In this document: positions 39,474-50,923 of the stretch, in pieces
How positions within the stretch are numbered: position 1 is the stretch's first letter
How the letters are laid out: the number at the start of each line of letters is the position of its first letter
Assembly: GCF_016950255.1 (NCBI RefSeq)
Contig: NZ_JACGFN010000001.1
Span: 1,798,001 to 1,862,000 of the forward strand
Length of the DNA stretch: 64,000 nt
Direction of reading: 5' to 3'
Source: Pectobacterium brasiliense
Lineage (GTDB): Bacteria; Pseudomonadota; Gammaproteobacteria; Enterobacterales; Enterobacteriaceae
Made by a program: the position numbers and the translations under genes
Notes under the pieces: model-generated
The model's database searches: none
What the model was told of the DNA's origin: nothing
What the model saw: the letters and a program-made list of their open reading frames with translations, nothing else

Positions 39474-39500
39474 CTGTTCATCGGCGGCTGACTAAAAGTA

Positions 39501-39992
39501 TCAATCGCGGAAGTTGGTAAACTGGAACGGTTGCCCCAGATTTCCGCCGCGAATCAGCGCCATCACACCTTGTAAGTCATCGCGTGATTTACCGGTTACG
39601 CGCACCTGTTCACCCTGAATCTGCGCCTGCACTTTCAGCTTGCTGTCTTTAATCAGCTTGATGATTTGCTTCGCCAGCGTCGTTTCAATACCTTGCTTCA
39701 GCTTCGCTTCCACGCTGTACGTTTTTCCGCTGTGTTCCATTTCTTCTGGGATCTCCAGCGAACCGCCTTCAATACCGCGCTTAACCAGTTTTTCACGCAG
39801 AATATCAACCAGCTGTTGTACCTGAAAATCAGACTCGCTGGCCACTTTGATACTCTGTGATTTCTCATTCAGTTCAAAGCTGGCCGGAACATTACGAAAA
39901 TCCCAACGGGTGCTCAGATCGCGTGTCGCATTTTCCACCGCGTTACGGACTTCCTGCATATCAATTTCCGAAACAATATCGAAAGATGGCAT
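39501..39992 (-). CDS. yajQ: YajQ family nucleotide-binding protein
   Basis: A 163-residue protein of the UPF0234/YajQ family, with two ferredoxin-like domains, reported to bind nucleotides and, in some bacteria, cyclic di-GMP. The start [20 protein letters not shown] and end [20 protein letters not shown] are typical. I begin at 39992 to match the family; 25 upstream in-frame codons have no support. It is transcribed convergently with yajR and divergently from panE. In plant-associated bacteria YajQ homologues act in virulence regulation, so it is of interest here. Confidence 0.95.
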   Translation of the reverse strand: MPSFDIVSEIDMQEVRNAVENATRDLSTRWDFRNVPASFELNEKSQSIKVASESDFQVQQLVDILREKLVKRGIEGGSLEIPEEMEHSGKTYSVEAKLKQGIETTLAKQIIKLIKDSKLKVQAQIQGEQVRVTGKSRDDLQGVMALIRGGNLGQPFQFTNFRD

Positions 39993-40179
39993 AATTCGCT
40001 CTCCTGACAAATTTGGCTGGCGAGCATAATAACCGCTCTTCTGCGATAAGCAAGATGCCAGACACAATCCCGATTTTTACTCGGCATCCGGCAAACCGGC
40101 CGAATAACTCAAGATCGTGACATGAATGATAGCCTATGATGGCAGAACGACAGCGCCCGCATCAAATAGGGAGACGTAC

Positions 40180-41088
40180 ATGAAAATCACCGTTCTTGGC
40201 TGTGGCGCGCTGGGTCAGCTTTGGCTCGCCGCGTTACATCAGCAAGGGCATGATGTCCAGGGATGGCTGCGCATTCCGCAACCGTATTGTCCAGTCAATG
40301 TCACTATGCTGGACGGTCAGCACTGTAATCTCAACCTGACAGCGAACGACCCCGATCATCTTGCCCAAAGCGAACTTCTGCTGGTGACGCTAAAAGCCTG
40401 GCAAGTTTCCGATGCTGTTATCGCGCTATTGCCGCAGCTCAACCCACAGTGCACGATTCTGCTTTTACACAATGGAATGGGCACGCGGGAAGAATTACCG
40501 TCGTTGCAGCAACCACTGGTGCTCGGTATCACCACCCACGCTGCCCGACGCGACATCAATAACGTCGTACACGTTGCGGCAGGCACTACGCATATTGGCA
40601 CATTTAACGGTGACAGCAGCCAAAGCCATTTAGCTGAAGTGCTGCATCAGGCCTTGCCTGATGTGGCCTGGCACACCAACATTAGCGCCACCTGCTGGCT
40701 GAAACTGGCGGCTAACTGCGTCATCAATCCACTGACGGTGAAATATCACTGCACTAATGGCGAGCTTTCTGCGTATCCAGAACTGATTGTGTCACTTTGT
40801 CAGGAGGTGGCCAGCGTCATGGAACGGGAAGGCTTCCATACATCGGGAGATAGTCTGCTGCTCTACGTGAATCAAATTATTCAGAACACTGCGGCAAACA
40901 CCTCATCGATGTTGCAGGACATCATCGCTCAGCGGCATACCGAAATTGATTACATTACCGGGTATTTACTGCACCGTGCGCGTCTCCACGGTCTGACACT
41001 CCCTGAAAATGCCCGTCTGTTTGACTACATTAAGCAAAAGGAAAATGATTATGACCGCATCGGCACTGGTGTGTCTGGCACCTGGTAG
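40180..41088 (+). CDS. panE: 2-dehydropantoate 2-reductase PanE
   Basis: PanE reduces ketopantoate to pantoate with NADPH in pantothenate (CoA) biosynthesis. The 302-residue protein has the N-terminal Rossmann motif [17 protein letters not shown], the [14 protein letters not shown] segment and the catalytic Lys in [18 protein letters not shown] start it at 40180 (MKITVLGC, with GGGAGA upstream), which gives the E. coli length. The last 38 bases overlap yajL, so the two are translationally linked. Confidence 0.95.
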   Translation: MKITVLGCGALGQLWLAALHQQGHDVQGWLRIPQPYCPVNVTMLDGQHCNLNLTANDPDHLAQSELLLVTLKAWQVSDAVIALLPQLNPQCTILLLHNGMGTREELPSLQQPLVLGITTHAARRDINNVVHVAAGTTHIGTFNGDSSQSHLAEVLHQALPDVAWHTNISATCWLKLAANCVINPLTVKYHCTNGELSAYPELIVSLCQEVASVMEREGFHTSGDSLLLYVNQIIQNTAANTSSMLQDIIAQRHTEIDYITGYLLHRARLHGLTLPENARLFDYIKQKENDYDRIGTGVSGTW

Positions 41089-41641
41089 TGAAGAAACTGA
41101 GGCCGTCACGACCATCGATTTGCTTGTCCGGGCAGGTATTCAGGTCACGCTTGCCAGCGTAGCCAGCGATGGCAATCTTGAGATCGTCTGCTCGCGTGGA
41201 GTAAGGCTACTGGCGGATGCTCCACTGGCTACCGTCGCCGATCGGCCTTTCGATGTGCTGGTGTTACCGGGCGGCCTGCAAGGTGCGGAGTGCTTCCGCG
41301 ATAGCCCAATACTGGTGGAATGCATTCGACAAGCGCATCTGGAAGGGAAAATTGTCGCCGCGATGTGTGCAACGCCTGCGCTGGTGCTGGAATATCATCA
41401 GCTGTTCCCCGTCGGAAACATGACGGGCTATCCTGCGTTTAAGGATAAGATTGCGCCAGAAAAATGGATGGAAAAGCGTGTCGTCTACGATCCGCGCGTG
41501 AATCTGTTAACCACTCAAGGGCCAGGCACCAGCATGGATTTCGCTTTGAAGATCATTGATTTGCTGCTGGGAAAAGAAAAAGCCGCCGAAGTCGCCGCAC
41601 AGCTCATCCTGCCGCCGGGTATTCATAACTATCGCGATTAA
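41051..41641 (+). CDS. yajL: Protein deglycase/oxidative-stress chaperone YajL (DJ-1 family)
   Basis: YajL is the closest enterobacterial homologue of human DJ-1 and protects thiol proteins and nucleotides from oxidation or glycation. The 196-residue protein begins [20 protein letters not shown] with the conserved Glu. The reactive Cys of the nucleophile elbow is in [12 protein letters not shown] (about residue 106). The protein ends [10 protein letters not shown] choose the ATG at 41051 to match the E. coli start MSASALVC; ATGs 6 and 42 bases earlier are less likely. It overlaps panE and ends at a hairpin. Confidence 0.94.
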   Translation: MTASALVCLAPGSEETEAVTTIDLLVRAGIQVTLASVASDGNLEIVCSRGVRLLADAPLATVADRPFDVLVLPGGLQGAECFRDSPILVECIRQAHLEGKIVAAMCATPALVLEYHQLFPVGNMTGYPAFKDKIAPEKWMEKRVVYDPRVNLLTTQGPGTSMDFALKIIDLLLGKEKAAEVAAQLILPPGIHNYRD

Positions 41642-41650
41642 CGTAGATGA

Positions 41651-41672
41651 AAAAGGCGCTTGCGCGCCTTTC
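41651..41672. terminator. Terminator between yajL and thiI
   Basis: AAAGGCGC / GCGCCTTT with a TTGC loop; on the plus strand followed by CTATATT, on the minus strand by TTTCATC. Serves convergent yajL and thiI. Confidence 0.75.
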
Positions 41673-41676
41673 TATA

Positions 41677-43125
41677 TTACGGACGGTATACCTTCACATT
41701 GGTAAAACCTTGCTCACGCAGGTACAGCGCCTGCAAGCGGCTCATCACGCCACGTTCACAGTAAAGCAGATAGGTTTTGCTCTGATCCAAATCGCCAAAC
41801 TGTGTACCCAGCTTGTAGAACGGTAAAGATTTGATTTCGATCTGATCCAATTCAAGCGGCTTATCGTCCTGTTCATCTGGAGAACGGATATCCAGCAGCA
41901 CGTCGGTTGGCGCAAATGACGCGACCGTTTCGACCTCGACCACGTCTTGCTTGGTCTGCTCGGCGATCTCACGGATATCAATATTCCGGGCTTCACTCAC
42001 CACACGATCCAGGATAGCGAAATCAAAGTGACCTTCTTCGGCCTCAATCTTCGCTTTCACCGCCTTCACCGTCGGGCTTTTAGAGATCACACCGCAGTAT
42101 TCCGGCATCGTTTTGGCGAAATCTTCCGTCCCCAGTTCGCGCGCCTGTTTGATAATGTGTTCTTTATCATGAGAAATCAGCGGACGCAGAATCAGCGTGT
42201 CGGAGGCATTATCGATCAAACGCAGGTTGGTCAGCGTCTGGCTGGACACCTGCCCTAACGCTTCACCAGTCACCAGCGCCTGAACACCGTAACGTTCGGC
42301 AACTTTGGAGGCCGCGCGCACCATCATACGCTTCAGCACGACGCCCATCTGGCCGTCATCGACCTTCTCGAGAATTTCACCCACGACAGGATCGAAGTCG
42401 ATAGCAATAAAGCGCACCCGATGTGAGCTTCCAAAACGGTTCCACAGATAATGTGCCACCTGTTTCACACCAATCTCGTGTGCTGCACCGCCAAGATTGA
42501 AGAAGCAGTAATGCACGCGGCATCCGCGACGCATCAACATATAGCTGGATACACCAGAGTCGAAACCACCGGAAATCAGTGATAACACATCTTCCTGCGT
42601 ACCAATCGGGTAGCCACCGATCCCTTCATAGCGACCTTTAATCAGCAGCAGACGATCCTGTTCGATTTCCAGATGCACGGTGATCTGAGGCGCAGTGAGG
42701 TTGACTCGCGCAGTCTCAATATGCTGGTTCAAACCGCCGCCAACATAGCGCTCTACGTCCTGTGAGCTAAACTCATGCTTACCGCGGCGTTTTACCCGCA
42801 CACAAAACGTCTTACCTTCCAACCGTTCACGATACAGGGTCAACGCCTGTTCAAAGATGTTATGCACGTCGGTGTAGGCGTGGTCTTCAACTTCCAGAAT
42901 ATGGTGAATACCTGGAATTCTCGTCAGCGCATCACGAATCGTTTCACGCTGATTTTCGTCTTTAGCCCGAACTTCGATATGATCCCAGTGACGGACAACC
43001 GCCAGCGTTTCATCATAGTGTTTTAATACGTTGCGAATGTTTCCGGTTAGAATCTTGATAAAGCGCAACCGCACAGATTGGCTCTTGATGGTGATTTCCG
43101 GGAACAATTTAATGATAAACTTCAT
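41677..43125 (-). CDS. thiI: tRNA 4-thiouridine synthase / thiamine sulfur carrier ThiI
   Basis: ThiI adenylates U8 of tRNA and transfers sulfur to it, and also supplies sulfur for the thiamine thiazole. The 482-residue protein has the N-terminal NFLD-THUMP RNA-binding region (about residues 1-165) and a PP-loop ATP-binding domain with [14 protein letters not shown]. The C-terminal rhodanese domain has its persulfide Cys in [11 protein letters not shown] (about residue 456). All three domains needed for both functions are present. It diverges from xseB. Confidence 0.96.
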   Translation of the reverse strand: MKFIIKLFPEITIKSQSVRLRFIKILTGNIRNVLKHYDETLAVVRHWDHIEVRAKDENQRETIRDALTRIPGIHHILEVEDHAYTDVHNIFEQALTLYRERLEGKTFCVRVKRRGKHEFSSQDVERYVGGGLNQHIETARVNLTAPQITVHLEIEQDRLLLIKGRYEGIGGYPIGTQEDVLSLISGGFDSGVSSYMLMRRGCRVHYCFFNLGGAAHEIGVKQVAHYLWNRFGSSHRVRFIAIDFDPVVGEILEKVDDGQMGVVLKRMMVRAASKVAERYGVQALVTGEALGQVSSQTLTNLRLIDNASDTLILRPLISHDKEHIIKQARELGTEDFAKTMPEYCGVISKSPTVKAVKAKIEAEEGHFDFAILDRVVSEARNIDIREIAEQTKQDVVEVETVASFAPTDVLLDIRSPDEQDDKPLELDQIEIKSLPFYKLGTQFGDLDQSKTYLLYCERGVMSRLQALYLREQGFTNVKVYRP

Positions 43126-43244
43126 GGTGGCTGTCGTTACTTGGTCAGAAAGGTGTAAATAAATTCACCCTGGGCACTAAAATCACGTTATCGGTAAAAT
43201 CAGCCAGAACAGAGATGATTTTACCAATAGCATCCAAGGCGCGG

Positions 43245-43270
43245 AGTATATCATTATATGCAGATATACT
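43245..43270. repeat. Inverted repeat between thiI and xseB
   Basis: AGTATATC / GATATACT, perfect 8-base arms with a 10-base AT-rich loop, in the divergent promoter region of thiI and xseB-ispA-dxs. Possible operator or early hairpin of the xseB leader. Confidence 0.4.
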
Positions 43271-43378
43271 GTGCGTTTTAACCGTATAATCGTCGCGCCA
43301 TCTGCGGATGACCAAACGTAACACCACGCTTTGCCGCCACAAGCCAACGGCGTATAACACCAGGATTCCGAAACCATT

Positions 43379-43627
43379 ATGCCTAAGAAGACCGAGCAGC
43401 CAGTCAGCTTTGAAAGCTCACTGAACGAACTGGAAAAAATCGTTACCCGCCTCGAATCAGGCGAACTGCCGCTGGATGATGCGCTAAATGAGTTCGAGCA
43501 TGGCATCCAGCTCGCTCGCCAGGGTCAGCAAAAACTGCAACAGGCGGAACAGCGCGTACAAATCCTGCTGAGTGACGATCCTGAAGCGCCGCTGTCGCCG
43601 TTTACGCCGGATAATGACTCACTATGA
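43379..43627 (+). CDS. xseB: Exodeoxyribonuclease VII small subunit
   Basis: XseB is the small helical subunit bound in several copies to XseA in exonuclease VII, which degrades single-stranded DNA. The 82-residue protein has the conserved coiled-coil core [20 protein letters not shown] then [13 protein letters not shown]. Its stop codon overlaps the ispA start by 4 bases (ATGA), as in E. coli xseB-ispA-dxs. Confidence 0.96.
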   Translation: MPKKTEQPVSFESSLNELEKIVTRLESGELPLDDALNEFEHGIQLARQGQQKLQQAEQRVQILLSDDPEAPLSPFTPDNDSL

Positions 43628-44535
43628 CCGATTTCAGCACGAAACTGAATGCGCATTACCAACGCACTAACCGTATGTTGGGGCATTTCATCGCCGACCT
43701 CCCCTTTCAGAGTAGTCCACTGGTCAATGCGATGGAGTATGGCTCACTCTTAGGAGGCAAACGCCTGCGCCCGTTTCTGGTTTATACTACTGGCGAACTG
43801 TTTGGCATGCCGTTAGAGAGTCTGGATGCCCCTGCCGCGGCAGTCGAATGTATCCATGCCTATTCATTGATTCATGACGATCTGCCGGCAATGGACGACG
43901 ACGATTTACGTCGTGGACAGCCGACCTGCCACATCAAATTTGGCGAAGCTAATGCCATTTTGGCCGGCGATGCATTGCAAACGCTGGCGTTCTCCATTTT
44001 GGCCGATGCACCGATGCCACAGGTCTCTGACCGCGATCGGCTGGCGATGCTCTCAGAATTGGCTCACGCCAGTGGCGTCGCAGGCATGTGCGGTGGTCAG
44101 GCTTTCGATCTGGAAGCGGAAGGTCATCAGGTCGATCTGGCCGCGTTAGAACGGATTCACCGCCACAAAACCGGTGCCTTGATTCGCGCTGCTGTCCGAC
44201 TAGGCGCACTGGCCGCCGGTGAAACAGGTCGCGATGCTTTGCCCCATCTGGATCGCTACGCTAACGCGATTGGGCTCGCTTTTCAGGTTCAGGACGATAT
44301 TCTCGATGTTGTTGGCGACAGCGCAACAACAGGAAAACGTCAGGGTGCAGACCAACAGCTAGGTAAAAGCACCTATCCCAGTTTACTGGGGTTAGATAAC
44401 GCACGAAAAAAAGCACAGGAGCTCTATCAGGAATCACTGGCATCGCTTGACGACCTCGTCGCATCCAGCTCAATTCCTCTGAATATTGCCCCATTACAAG
44501 CGCTGGCGAATTTCATCGTTGAACGCGATAAGTAA
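43624..44535 (+). CDS. ispA: Farnesyl diphosphate synthase IspA
   Basis: IspA condenses isopentenyl diphosphate with dimethylallyl and geranyl diphosphate to farnesyl diphosphate, precursor of quinones, undecaprenol and heme O. The 303-residue protein has the GGKRLRPFL motif, the first Asp-rich motif [14 protein letters not shown] and the second [13 protein letters not shown], with the C-terminal [11 protein letters not shown]. It is translationally coupled to xseB, and dxs follows 18 bases on. The cyoE product in this window uses its product. Confidence 0.97.
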   Translation: MTDFSTKLNAHYQRTNRMLGHFIADLPFQSSPLVNAMEYGSLLGGKRLRPFLVYTTGELFGMPLESLDAPAAAVECIHAYSLIHDDLPAMDDDDLRRGQPTCHIKFGEANAILAGDALQTLAFSILADAPMPQVSDRDRLAMLSELAHASGVAGMCGGQAFDLEAEGHQVDLAALERIHRHKTGALIRAAVRLGALAAGETGRDALPHLDRYANAIGLAFQVQDDILDVVGDSATTGKRQGADQQLGKSTYPSLLGLDNARKKAQELYQESLASLDDLVASSSIPLNIAPLQALANFIVERDK

Positions 44536-44553
44536 TTACCTAATGAGTCTCTA

Positions 44554-46419
44554 ATGAGTTTTGATACCGCGAAGTACCCTACATTGGCGTTAGTGGAAAC
44601 ACCGGATGAACTTCGGTTGTTGCCGAAAGAGAGCTTGCCAAAGCTGTGCGATGAGCTGCGCCAATATCTGCTGGACAGCGTCAGCCGTTCAAGCGGCCAT
44701 TTTGCTTCAGGGTTAGGGACGGTTGAATTAACGGTTGCACTGCATTACGTCTATAACACCCCTTTCGATCATCTGGTGTGGGATGTCGGCCATCAGGCTT
44801 ATCCGCACAAGATCATTACCGGCCGTCGCGATCGTATTTCAACGATCCGCCAAAAAGGCGGCTTGCACCCTTTTCCATGGCGTGATGAAAGCGACTATGA
44901 CGTATTAAGCGTCGGGCATTCATCCACATCAATCAGTGCCGGACTGGGCATGGCCGTTGCGGCCGAGCGTGAAGGCAAAGGCCGCCGTACCGTTTGTGTG
45001 ATTGGCGACGGCGCAATTACCGCAGGCATGGCCTTTGAGGCGATGAACCACGCGGGCGACATCAAATCCGATCTGCTGGTTGTGCTGAACGACAATGAAA
45101 TGTCGATTTCAGAAAACGTCGGCGCACTGAACAACCATCTGGCGCAGCTGCTATCCGGCAAGCTCTACGCCAGCCTGCGCGAAGGCGGTAAAAAGGTCTT
45201 ATCCGGCCTGCCGCCTATCAAAGAGCTGGTGAAACGCACCGAAGAACACCTTAAAGGCATGGTCGTGCCGGGCACGCTATTTGAAGAGCTGGGTTTTAAC
45301 TATATCGGCCCAGTTGACGGCCACGACGTTCAGGCGCTGGCGCATACGCTGAAAAATATGCGCAGCCTGAAAGGCCCGCAGCTCCTGCACATCATGACGA
45401 AGAAAGGCAAAGGTTACGCTCCTGCCGAGCAGGATCCGATCAGCTGGCACGCGGTGCCAAAATTCGATCCGGCCAGCGGTACCTTGCCGAAAAGCAAAGA
45501 AGGTGCCCAACCCACCTATTCCAAAATCTTCGGTCAATGGTTGCAGGAAACAGCCGCCAAAGACAGTAAGCTCATGGCGATCACGCCCGCAATGCGCGAA
45601 GGTTCGGGCATGGTGCAATTCTCCCGCGACTATCCACAGCAATATTTTGACGTCGCGATTGCCGAACAGCATGCCGTCACGTTTGCTGCTGGTCTGGCTG
45701 TCGGTGGTTATCACCCGGTTGTCGCCATTTACTCCACTTTCCTGCAACGTGCCTACGATCAGGTCATCCACGATGTGGCGATCCAGAATCTACCCGTTCT
45801 GTTTGCTATCGATCGCGGCGGTATTGTTGGTGCGGATGGACAAACGCATCAGGGCGCGTTCGATCTCTCTTTCTTACGCTGTATCCCGAACATGATCATC
45901 ATGACGCCCAGCGATGAAAATGAGTGTCGCCAGATGCTGCACACGGGCTATCACTACCAGAAAGGCCCTACGGCGGTGCGCTATCCGCGCGGAAACGGTA
46001 CGGGTACTGAACTGACGCCACTATCAGAACTGCCAATCGGTAAAGGCGTGGTGCGCCGTCAGGGCGAAACGATCGCAATCCTGAATTTCGGGACGCTCTT
46101 GCCAGAAGCCCAGATTGCGGCAGAGAAGTTAAACGCTACCCTCGTCGACATGCGTTTTGTAAAGCCACTCGATGAAGCGTTACTTGAAGAGCTGGCGCAG
46201 TCCCACAGCACGTTTGTGACACTGGAAGAGAATGCGGTCATGGGCGGTGCAGGGAGCGGCGTGAATGAATTCCTGATGGCGAAACGCCTTGCCGTTCCGG
46301 TGCTGAACATTGGGCTACCGGACGTCTTTATCCCGCAAGGTTCTCAGGAAGAAATCCGTGTCGATCTGGGTCTGGATGCCGCAGGCATCGAGCGCAGAAT
46401 CACGCAGTGGATGGAATAA
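44554..46419 (+). CDS. dxs: 1-deoxy-D-xylulose-5-phosphate synthase
   Basis: Dxs catalyses the first step of the methylerythritol phosphate isoprenoid pathway, joining pyruvate and glyceraldehyde 3-phosphate with thiamine diphosphate; its product also feeds thiamine and pyridoxal synthesis. The 621-residue protein has the substrate-side motif [13 protein letters not shown]. The ThDP-binding [18 protein letters not shown] reads through [10 protein letters not shown]. The transketolase pyrimidine domain has the catalytic Glu in [17 protein letters not shown]. Length as in E. coli (620). It is last in xseB-ispA-dxs. Confidence 0.98.
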   Translation: MSFDTAKYPTLALVETPDELRLLPKESLPKLCDELRQYLLDSVSRSSGHFASGLGTVELTVALHYVYNTPFDHLVWDVGHQAYPHKIITGRRDRISTIRQKGGLHPFPWRDESDYDVLSVGHSSTSISAGLGMAVAAEREGKGRRTVCVIGDGAITAGMAFEAMNHAGDIKSDLLVVLNDNEMSISENVGALNNHLAQLLSGKLYASLREGGKKVLSGLPPIKELVKRTEEHLKGMVVPGTLFEELGFNYIGPVDGHDVQALAHTLKNMRSLKGPQLLHIMTKKGKGYAPAEQDPISWHAVPKFDPASGTLPKSKEGAQPTYSKIFGQWLQETAAKDSKLMAITPAMREGSGMVQFSRDYPQQYFDVAIAEQHAVTFAAGLAVGGYHPVVAIYSTFLQRAYDQVIHDVAIQNLPVLFAIDRGGIVGADGQTHQGAFDLSFLRCIPNMIIMTPSDENECRQMLHTGYHYQKGPTAVRYPRGNGTGTELTPLSELPIGKGVVRRQGETIAILNFGTLLPEAQIAAEKLNATLVDMRFVKPLDEALLEELAQSHSTFVTLEENAVMGGAGSGVNEFLMAKRLAVPVLNIGLPDVFIPQGSQEEIRVDLGLDAAGIERRITQWME

Positions 46420-46431
46420 GCCGCTAACGAT

Positions 46432-46458
46432 AACCGGGGCACATATATGGCCCCGGTT
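46432..46458. terminator. Hairpin between dxs and pgpA
   Basis: AACCGGGGC / GCCCCGGTT with a 9-base loop, in the convergent gap. There is no T run on either strand, so intrinsic termination is uncertain. Confidence 0.5.
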
Positions 46459-46491
46459 CAATAATATCAGTCGTTCAATCACACAATAGCG

Positions 46492-47028
46492 TCAGAATAT
46501 CGGCCAGTGATAGCCGATAAAGTAGATAATTCCCGCAGAGATCACCCCCGCGACAATATCATCGATCATGATCCCCATGCCGCCATGCACGTTGCGATCG
46601 AACCAGCGAATCGGCCAGGGTTTCCAGATATCCAGGCAGCGGAAAACGACAAACCCAGCTGCCACCCACTGCCATTCATCCACCGGAATCGCCATCAGGG
46701 TAATCCACATACCGACAAATTCGTCCCAGACGATGCTACCGTGATCGTGAACGCCCATATCTTTCGCGGTCTGATGGCACAGGTAAACACCGATACAAAT
46801 GCTCAGCATGACCATCAGCGAATACAATTCAAGCGGCAGGAACGACATGAGGTACCACAGTGGAATCGCCGCCAGCGATCCTACCGTACCCGGCATCCAG
46901 GGAGACAGACCGCTGCCAAACCCGGTTGCCAGCAGGTGCCACGGGTTACTCAGCCGTAAGCGGCGTTTTGCCACTTCAGCACCTTTCGCCTTGTTCGCAG
47001 AATCAGTTTTGCTCGCTAAAATGGTCAT
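46492..47028 (-). CDS. pgpA: Phosphatidylglycerophosphatase A
   Basis: PgpA removes the phosphate from phosphatidylglycerol phosphate to give phosphatidylglycerol in the inner membrane. The 178-residue protein has the family segment [20 protein letters not shown] and the acidic motif [31 protein letters not shown] has the conserved Asp pair, and four hydrophobic helices are present. The N-terminal 20 residues are variable. It overlaps thiL by 26 bases, so the nusB-thiL-pgpA genes form one unit. Confidence 0.95.
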   Translation of the reverse strand: MTILASKTDSANKAKGAEVAKRRLRLSNPWHLLATGFGSGLSPWMPGTVGSLAAIPLWYLMSFLPLELYSLMVMLSICIGVYLCHQTAKDMGVHDHGSIVWDEFVGMWITLMAIPVDEWQWVAAGFVVFRCLDIWKPWPIRWFDRNVHGGMGIMIDDIVAGVISAGIIYFIGYHWPIF

Positions 47029-47983
47029 ACCCCTTCCAGTTCAGCTCGGTTGCTTTATTATCCCTGAAAAAGCGTAGCCCTTCAGAGGAAGGCCCGATTT
47101 GCCCGATGCAGGTGTAGTCAGCGCCGAGATGTCCCAAGGCCAGTTCCAGCGCACCGCGGTTAATTTCCGGCACGGTGAAGCACAGTTCATAGTCTTCGCC
47201 GCCAGATAGCGCCCAACGCAACGCCTGTTCTCCATCGACGCAGCCCCGTAGCCAATCAGATTGTGGGATCGCGTCCAGATTAATACGCGCGCCGCACTCG
47301 CTGGCTTTAAGTATATGCTGTAGATCGGAGATGAGGCCGTCGGAAAGATCGATGGCTGAGCTGGCCAGATCGCGCAGCGCCTGACCTTGCAGGATTCTCG
47401 GCTGAGGACGAAGGTGACGTTGGATTAATCCCTGACGTGCCTTTTCATCATCAACGTGCAGCGTATTCTGTAGGATAGCCAGACCAGCCGCACTGTCGCC
47501 TAATGAGCCCGTAACATAAATCCAGTCACCAATTCTGGCTCCGCGACGCGTCAGCGCCCGACCTGCCGGCACCAGGCCGTGGATAGTCAGCGTCAGGCTC
47601 AGCGGGCCGCGCGTCGTATCCCCTCCCACCAACTGCATGCCATAATAGTCAAGCAGTTCAAACAGGCTGTCGCTGTACGCGGATAGCCACTGGCTATTGC
47701 TTTTAGGTAGGGTAATGGCCAGAGAAAGCCAGGCAGGATCGGCGCCCATTGCAGCCAGATCGCTTAAATTGACCGCCAGAGATTTGTAACCCAAATCGGC
47801 GGGATCGATATCAGGCAGGAAATGAACGCCAGACACCAGCGTGTCGGTACTTACCGCCAGCATCTGCTTATCTGCCACCGTCAGTAACGCACAGTCATCA
47901 CCAATGCCTAACTCAACATCGCGACGTGAACTTCGGACCCGATTAAAATAGCGGGCAATAAGGTCAAACTCACCTTCAACCAT
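47003..47983 (-). CDS. thiL: Thiamine-monophosphate kinase ThiL
   Basis: ThiL phosphorylates thiamine monophosphate to the active cofactor thiamine diphosphate. The 326-residue protein has the PurM/AIR-synthetase fold, with the ATP-binding start [12 protein letters not shown], the [20 protein letters not shown] loop, [10 protein letters not shown], and the C-terminal [14 protein letters not shown] begin at 47983 ([13 protein letters not shown]) to match E. coli; an upstream start adds only 9 residues. It lies 68 bases behind nusB, beyond a strong palindromic hairpin. Confidence 0.95.
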   Translation of the reverse strand: MVEGEFDLIARYFNRVRSSRRDVELGIGDDCALLTVADKQMLAVSTDTLVSGVHFLPDIDPADLGYKSLAVNLSDLAAMGADPAWLSLAITLPKSNSQWLSAYSDSLFELLDYYGMQLVGGDTTRGPLSLTLTIHGLVPAGRALTRRGARIGDWIYVTGSLGDSAAGLAILQNTLHVDDEKARQGLIQRHLRPQPRILQGQALRDLASSAIDLSDGLISDLQHILKASECGARINLDAIPQSDWLRGCVDGEQALRWALSGGEDYELCFTVPEINRGALELALGHLGADYTCIGQIGPSSEGLRFFRDNKATELNWKGYDHFSEQN

Positions 47984-48015
47984 AACCTTTCCAGCCAGCC
48001 TATCATTCAAAAGCG

Positions 48016-48041
48016 ATCAGGGCCGGATATCCGGCCCTGAT
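48016..48041. terminator. 26-base perfect palindrome behind nusB
   Basis: A perfect 26-base palindrome with 13-base arms (ATCAGGGCCGGAT and ATCCGGCCCTGAT), 11 bases beyond the nusB stop codon on the minus strand. It is followed on that strand by CGCTTTTG, so it is probably an attenuating terminator between nusB and thiL. Confidence 0.7.
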
Positions 48042-48051
48042 TCGATTCATT

Positions 48052-48471
48052 TTACTTCTTGCCTTTCCGTACACTCGGAGCAGCTTTGTCTAGCACGCCA
48101 TTCACAAACTTATGGCTATCTTCAGCACCGAAGATTTTAGCCAGTTCGATGGCCTCGTTAATCGCCACCTTGTAAGGAACGTCTTCGCGCTTGCTCAGCT
48201 CAAACATCGCCAAACGCAGAATCGCTTTTTCAACCTGTCCCAATTCCTCAATTTGACGAGACAGGAAAGGTGCCATCAGTTGATCAAGCTTCTCAGCCTG
48301 AGTGGCAACACCCGCCAGCAATTCACGGAAATAGGTAATGTCGACATCTTTGACATCCTGCTCGCTCAGGAATTGGTGTTCAACATCGGCAATATCATTT
48401 TTAGATAACTGCCAGGAGTAAAGCGCTTGAACCGCACATTCACGAGCGCGGCGACGAGCAGCAGGTTTCAC
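48052..48471 (-). CDS. nusB: Transcription antitermination factor NusB
   Basis: NusB binds boxA RNA with NusE (S10) and promotes antitermination of ribosomal RNA operons and of phage lambda-type N control. The 139-residue all-helical protein has the family start [20 protein letters not shown], a central [20 protein letters not shown] and an end [12 protein letters not shown]. It lies 24 bases downstream of ribH, as in other enterobacteria. Confidence 0.97.
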   Translation of the reverse strand: MKPAARRRARECAVQALYSWQLSKNDIADVEHQFLSEQDVKDVDITYFRELLAGVATQAEKLDQLMAPFLSRQIEELGQVEKAILRLAMFELSKREDVPYKVAINEAIELAKIFGAEDSHKFVNGVLDKAAPSVRKGKK

Positions 48472-48495
48472 GGAATTCCCCTTACTTAATCAGGC

Positions 48496-48972
48496 TTACT
48501 TAATCGCTTTCAATACATTAATCATTTCTAGCGCGGTCAAAGCAGCTTCAGCACCTTTGTTCCCCGCTTTCGTACCGGCACGCTCAATCGCCTGCTCAAT
48601 GCTTTCCGTCGTCAGAACGCCGAAAGCAACAGGGATTTCACTGTCCATCGCAACAGAGGACAGGCCTGAGCTACATTCGCCAGCAACAAATTCAAAATGC
48701 GCTGTTCCACCACGGATGACCGTTCCCAGAGCAATCACGGCATCATATCCGCCATTTTTCGCGCTTTTGGTCAGGGCACGAACCGTCAATGGCAGTTCAT
48801 AAGCACCCGGCACCCAGACAACGGTGATGTTTTCGTCTTTAACCTGACCGATGCGTTTCAATGCATCAATCGCACCGTCCAGCAGGCTGTCGTTAATAAA
48901 ATGGTTAAAACGCGCAATCGCAATCGCCACACGGGCATCAGGAGTAGCAACAACACCTTCGATAACGTTCAT
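48496..48972 (-). CDS. ribH: 6,7-dimethyl-8-ribityllumazine synthase
   Basis: This enzyme (also called RibE in E. coli) condenses dihydroxybutanone phosphate with the ribitylamino-uracil to lumazine, the penultimate step of riboflavin synthesis, and forms a 60-subunit shell. The 158-residue sequence has [20 protein letters not shown], the [16 protein letters not shown] loop and [20 protein letters not shown] with the catalytic His. It is downstream of ribD and upstream of nusB. Confidence 0.97.
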   Translation of the reverse strand: MNVIEGVVATPDARVAIAIARFNHFINDSLLDGAIDALKRIGQVKDENITVVWVPGAYELPLTVRALTKSAKNGGYDAVIALGTVIRGGTAHFEFVAGECSSGLSSVAMDSEIPVAFGVLTTESIEQAIERAGTKAGNKGAEAALTALEMINVLKAIK

Positions 48973-49082
48973 AGCTTTCCTTGTATCTGGTCTTTATGGC
49001 CCGCAGGGGGGCGGATTCTATCATAATTTTTGTTGGCACGTATCCGGTTTTGTCGGACCTGCGCCACGTATTTACATACACA

Positions 49083-50219
49083 TCAGAATTTAGGTTTCAG
49101 GCGCAATCGCAAATCTGGGCCAACCTGGCGCACGTCTGCGATATCAAACTCCGGTGCCTGAGACAGCTGATCCAGTCCGGGCAAGAGGCACAGCGAACGG
49201 GCATTTTCACCTAACAGCTTGGGGGCAAGATAAACGATAAGTTCATCAACAACGCCAGCATTAAGCAGCGCACCGGCCAGACTGGCCCCGGCTTCGACCC
49301 AGACGGAGTTAATCTGCCGTCTCCCCAGTACCATCATCAACGCCACCAGATCAACACCGCCATTGTGCTGTGGTAGCATCACTTGTTCAACGCCCTGCGG
49401 CCACGCTTGTTCATCCGCCTGCACGCGCGCCAGCCAGGTCTCACCCGGTTGGCTAACAATCCGATGCTGTGGTGTGACGCGCTGCTGGCTGTCCACAATC
49501 ACCCGCACGGGCTGCCTGAGATCCGCTTCTGAATAGCGTTTCTGAATATCGGCCCCCAGCTCTGACCAGCGTACAGTGAGAGAAGGATCGTCAGCTAACA
49601 CCGTCGCACTGCTGCTTAGAATCGCAGCGCTCTCCGCACGAAAGCGCTGCACATCCTGCCGTGCCTGCGGTGAGGTGATCCACTGGCTTTCCCCCGACGC
49701 CATCGCAGTACGCCCATCCAAAGACGCCGCCATTTTGAGCTGCACGTAAGGAAAGCCCGTCCGCATGCGTTTCAGAAAGCCGACATTCACCTTCTCTGCT
49801 TCAGCCATCATCAAACCATGACTGACGGCAATCCCCGCTTGCTGTAAGCGATGCAAACCACGACCCGCCACCTGTGGATTCGGATCCTGCATCGCAGCAA
49901 CCACGCGGGAAACGCCAGCCGTAATCAACGCATCGGCGCAAGGTGGCGTTCGCCCATGGTGACTACACGGCTCTAACGTGACGTAGGCCGTCGCACCACG
50001 TGCACGCTCCCCCGCCATTCTCAGCGCATGCACCTCAGCGTGTGGCTCACCAGCACGAAAATGATAGCCTTCACCGACAATTTCGCCATCACGAACAATC
50101 ACGCAGCCAACATTAGGATTGGGTGCTGTGGTGAAACAGCCACGGCGCGCCAGCTCTAGCGCGCGCGCCATGTATAATTCATCCTGCGGCAAGTGGCCGT
50201 TTTCCTGAAAAGCGCTCAT
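49083..50219 (-). CDS. ribD: Bifunctional riboflavin deaminase/reductase RibD
   Basis: RibD carries out two successive steps of riboflavin synthesis. The 378-residue protein has an N-terminal zinc deaminase domain with the HAEVHAL and TLEPCSHHGRTPPCADALI motifs. Its C-terminal reductase domain has QLKMAASLDGRTAMASGESQ. Length is slightly above E. coli (367). It lies 35 bases after nrdR on the same strand, and ribH follows after 110 bases. No FMN riboswitch is seen here. Confidence 0.96.
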   Translation of the reverse strand: MSAFQENGHLPQDELYMARALELARRGCFTTAPNPNVGCVIVRDGEIVGEGYHFRAGEPHAEVHALRMAGERARGATAYVTLEPCSHHGRTPPCADALITAGVSRVVAAMQDPNPQVAGRGLHRLQQAGIAVSHGLMMAEAEKVNVGFLKRMRTGFPYVQLKMAASLDGRTAMASGESQWITSPQARQDVQRFRAESAAILSSSATVLADDPSLTVRWSELGADIQKRYSEADLRQPVRVIVDSQQRVTPQHRIVSQPGETWLARVQADEQAWPQGVEQVMLPQHNGGVDLVALMMVLGRRQINSVWVEAGASLAGALLNAGVVDELIVYLAPKLLGENARSLCLLPGLDQLSQAPEFDIADVRQVGPDLRLRLKPKF

Positions 50220-50254
50220 TCCCGAACCTCTTATTTCTATTGCGTCGACGCAAC

Positions 50255-50704
50255 TTAATCCTGCAAACGCGCAATTTCTTCGCCAAATTCGCGGATATCT
50301 TCAAAGCTGCGATACACCGATGCAAAGCGGATATAAGCCACTTTATCCAGCTTTCTCAGCGCTTCCATCACCAGGTTGCCCACCATCTTGGTGGTCACCT
50401 CGCGTTCTCCGGTCGCACGAAGATGAGATTTAATGTGATTAAGTGCCATTTCGACGTCATCAGAACTGACCGGCCTTTTTTCCAGCGCCTTCAGCATGCC
50501 GCTACGCAATTTATCCTCATTAAAAGGCTCGCGTACTTCATTGCTTTTGATGACTCGCGGCATCACCAGTTCAGCCACTTCAAACGTGGTGAAGCGTTCA
50601 TGACAAACCAGACACTGCCGCCGACGACGTACTTGCGAACCTTCGCCGACCAGACGGGAATCAATGACTTTGGTATCAACAGCGGAACAAAATGGGCAAT
50701 GCAT
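50255..50704 (-). CDS. nrdR: Transcriptional repressor NrdR
   Basis: NrdR represses ribonucleotide reductase genes, sensing ATP/dATP. The 149-residue protein begins [17 protein letters not shown] and has the zinc ribbon (Cys 3, 6, 31, 34; [12 protein letters not shown]). An ATP-cone domain follows, at residues about 46-136 ([19 protein letters not shown]). It heads the nrdR-ribD-ribH-nusB-thiL-pgpA gene series. Confidence 0.97.
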   Translation of the reverse strand: MHCPFCSAVDTKVIDSRLVGEGSQVRRRRQCLVCHERFTTFEVAELVMPRVIKSNEVREPFNEDKLRSGMLKALEKRPVSSDDVEMALNHIKSHLRATGEREVTTKMVGNLVMEALRKLDKVAYIRFASVYRSFEDIREFGEEIARLQD

Positions 50705-50923
50705 GATGTGTCCTGACCAGTAATCCTTAAACGTAGCGACAGTTTACCCTGAATTAACGGACTAACCAAAACTCCTGATCCACGTTGCGAAGGGTTTCGC
50801 ATCTCTTCCGGTAATAGGATGAAAAAAGCTGTCTCACCTATGACTTAGGCTTAATCACAGCTAAACTCAGCAACAGGGATCAACGGATCAATGAATAAAA
50901 ACATCGAAAGGGGAACCACAGAC

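Noticed and set aside
48973..50254. FMN riboswitch upstream of the rib genes
   Set aside because: I found no RFN-element core sequences in the gaps before ribD or ribH.
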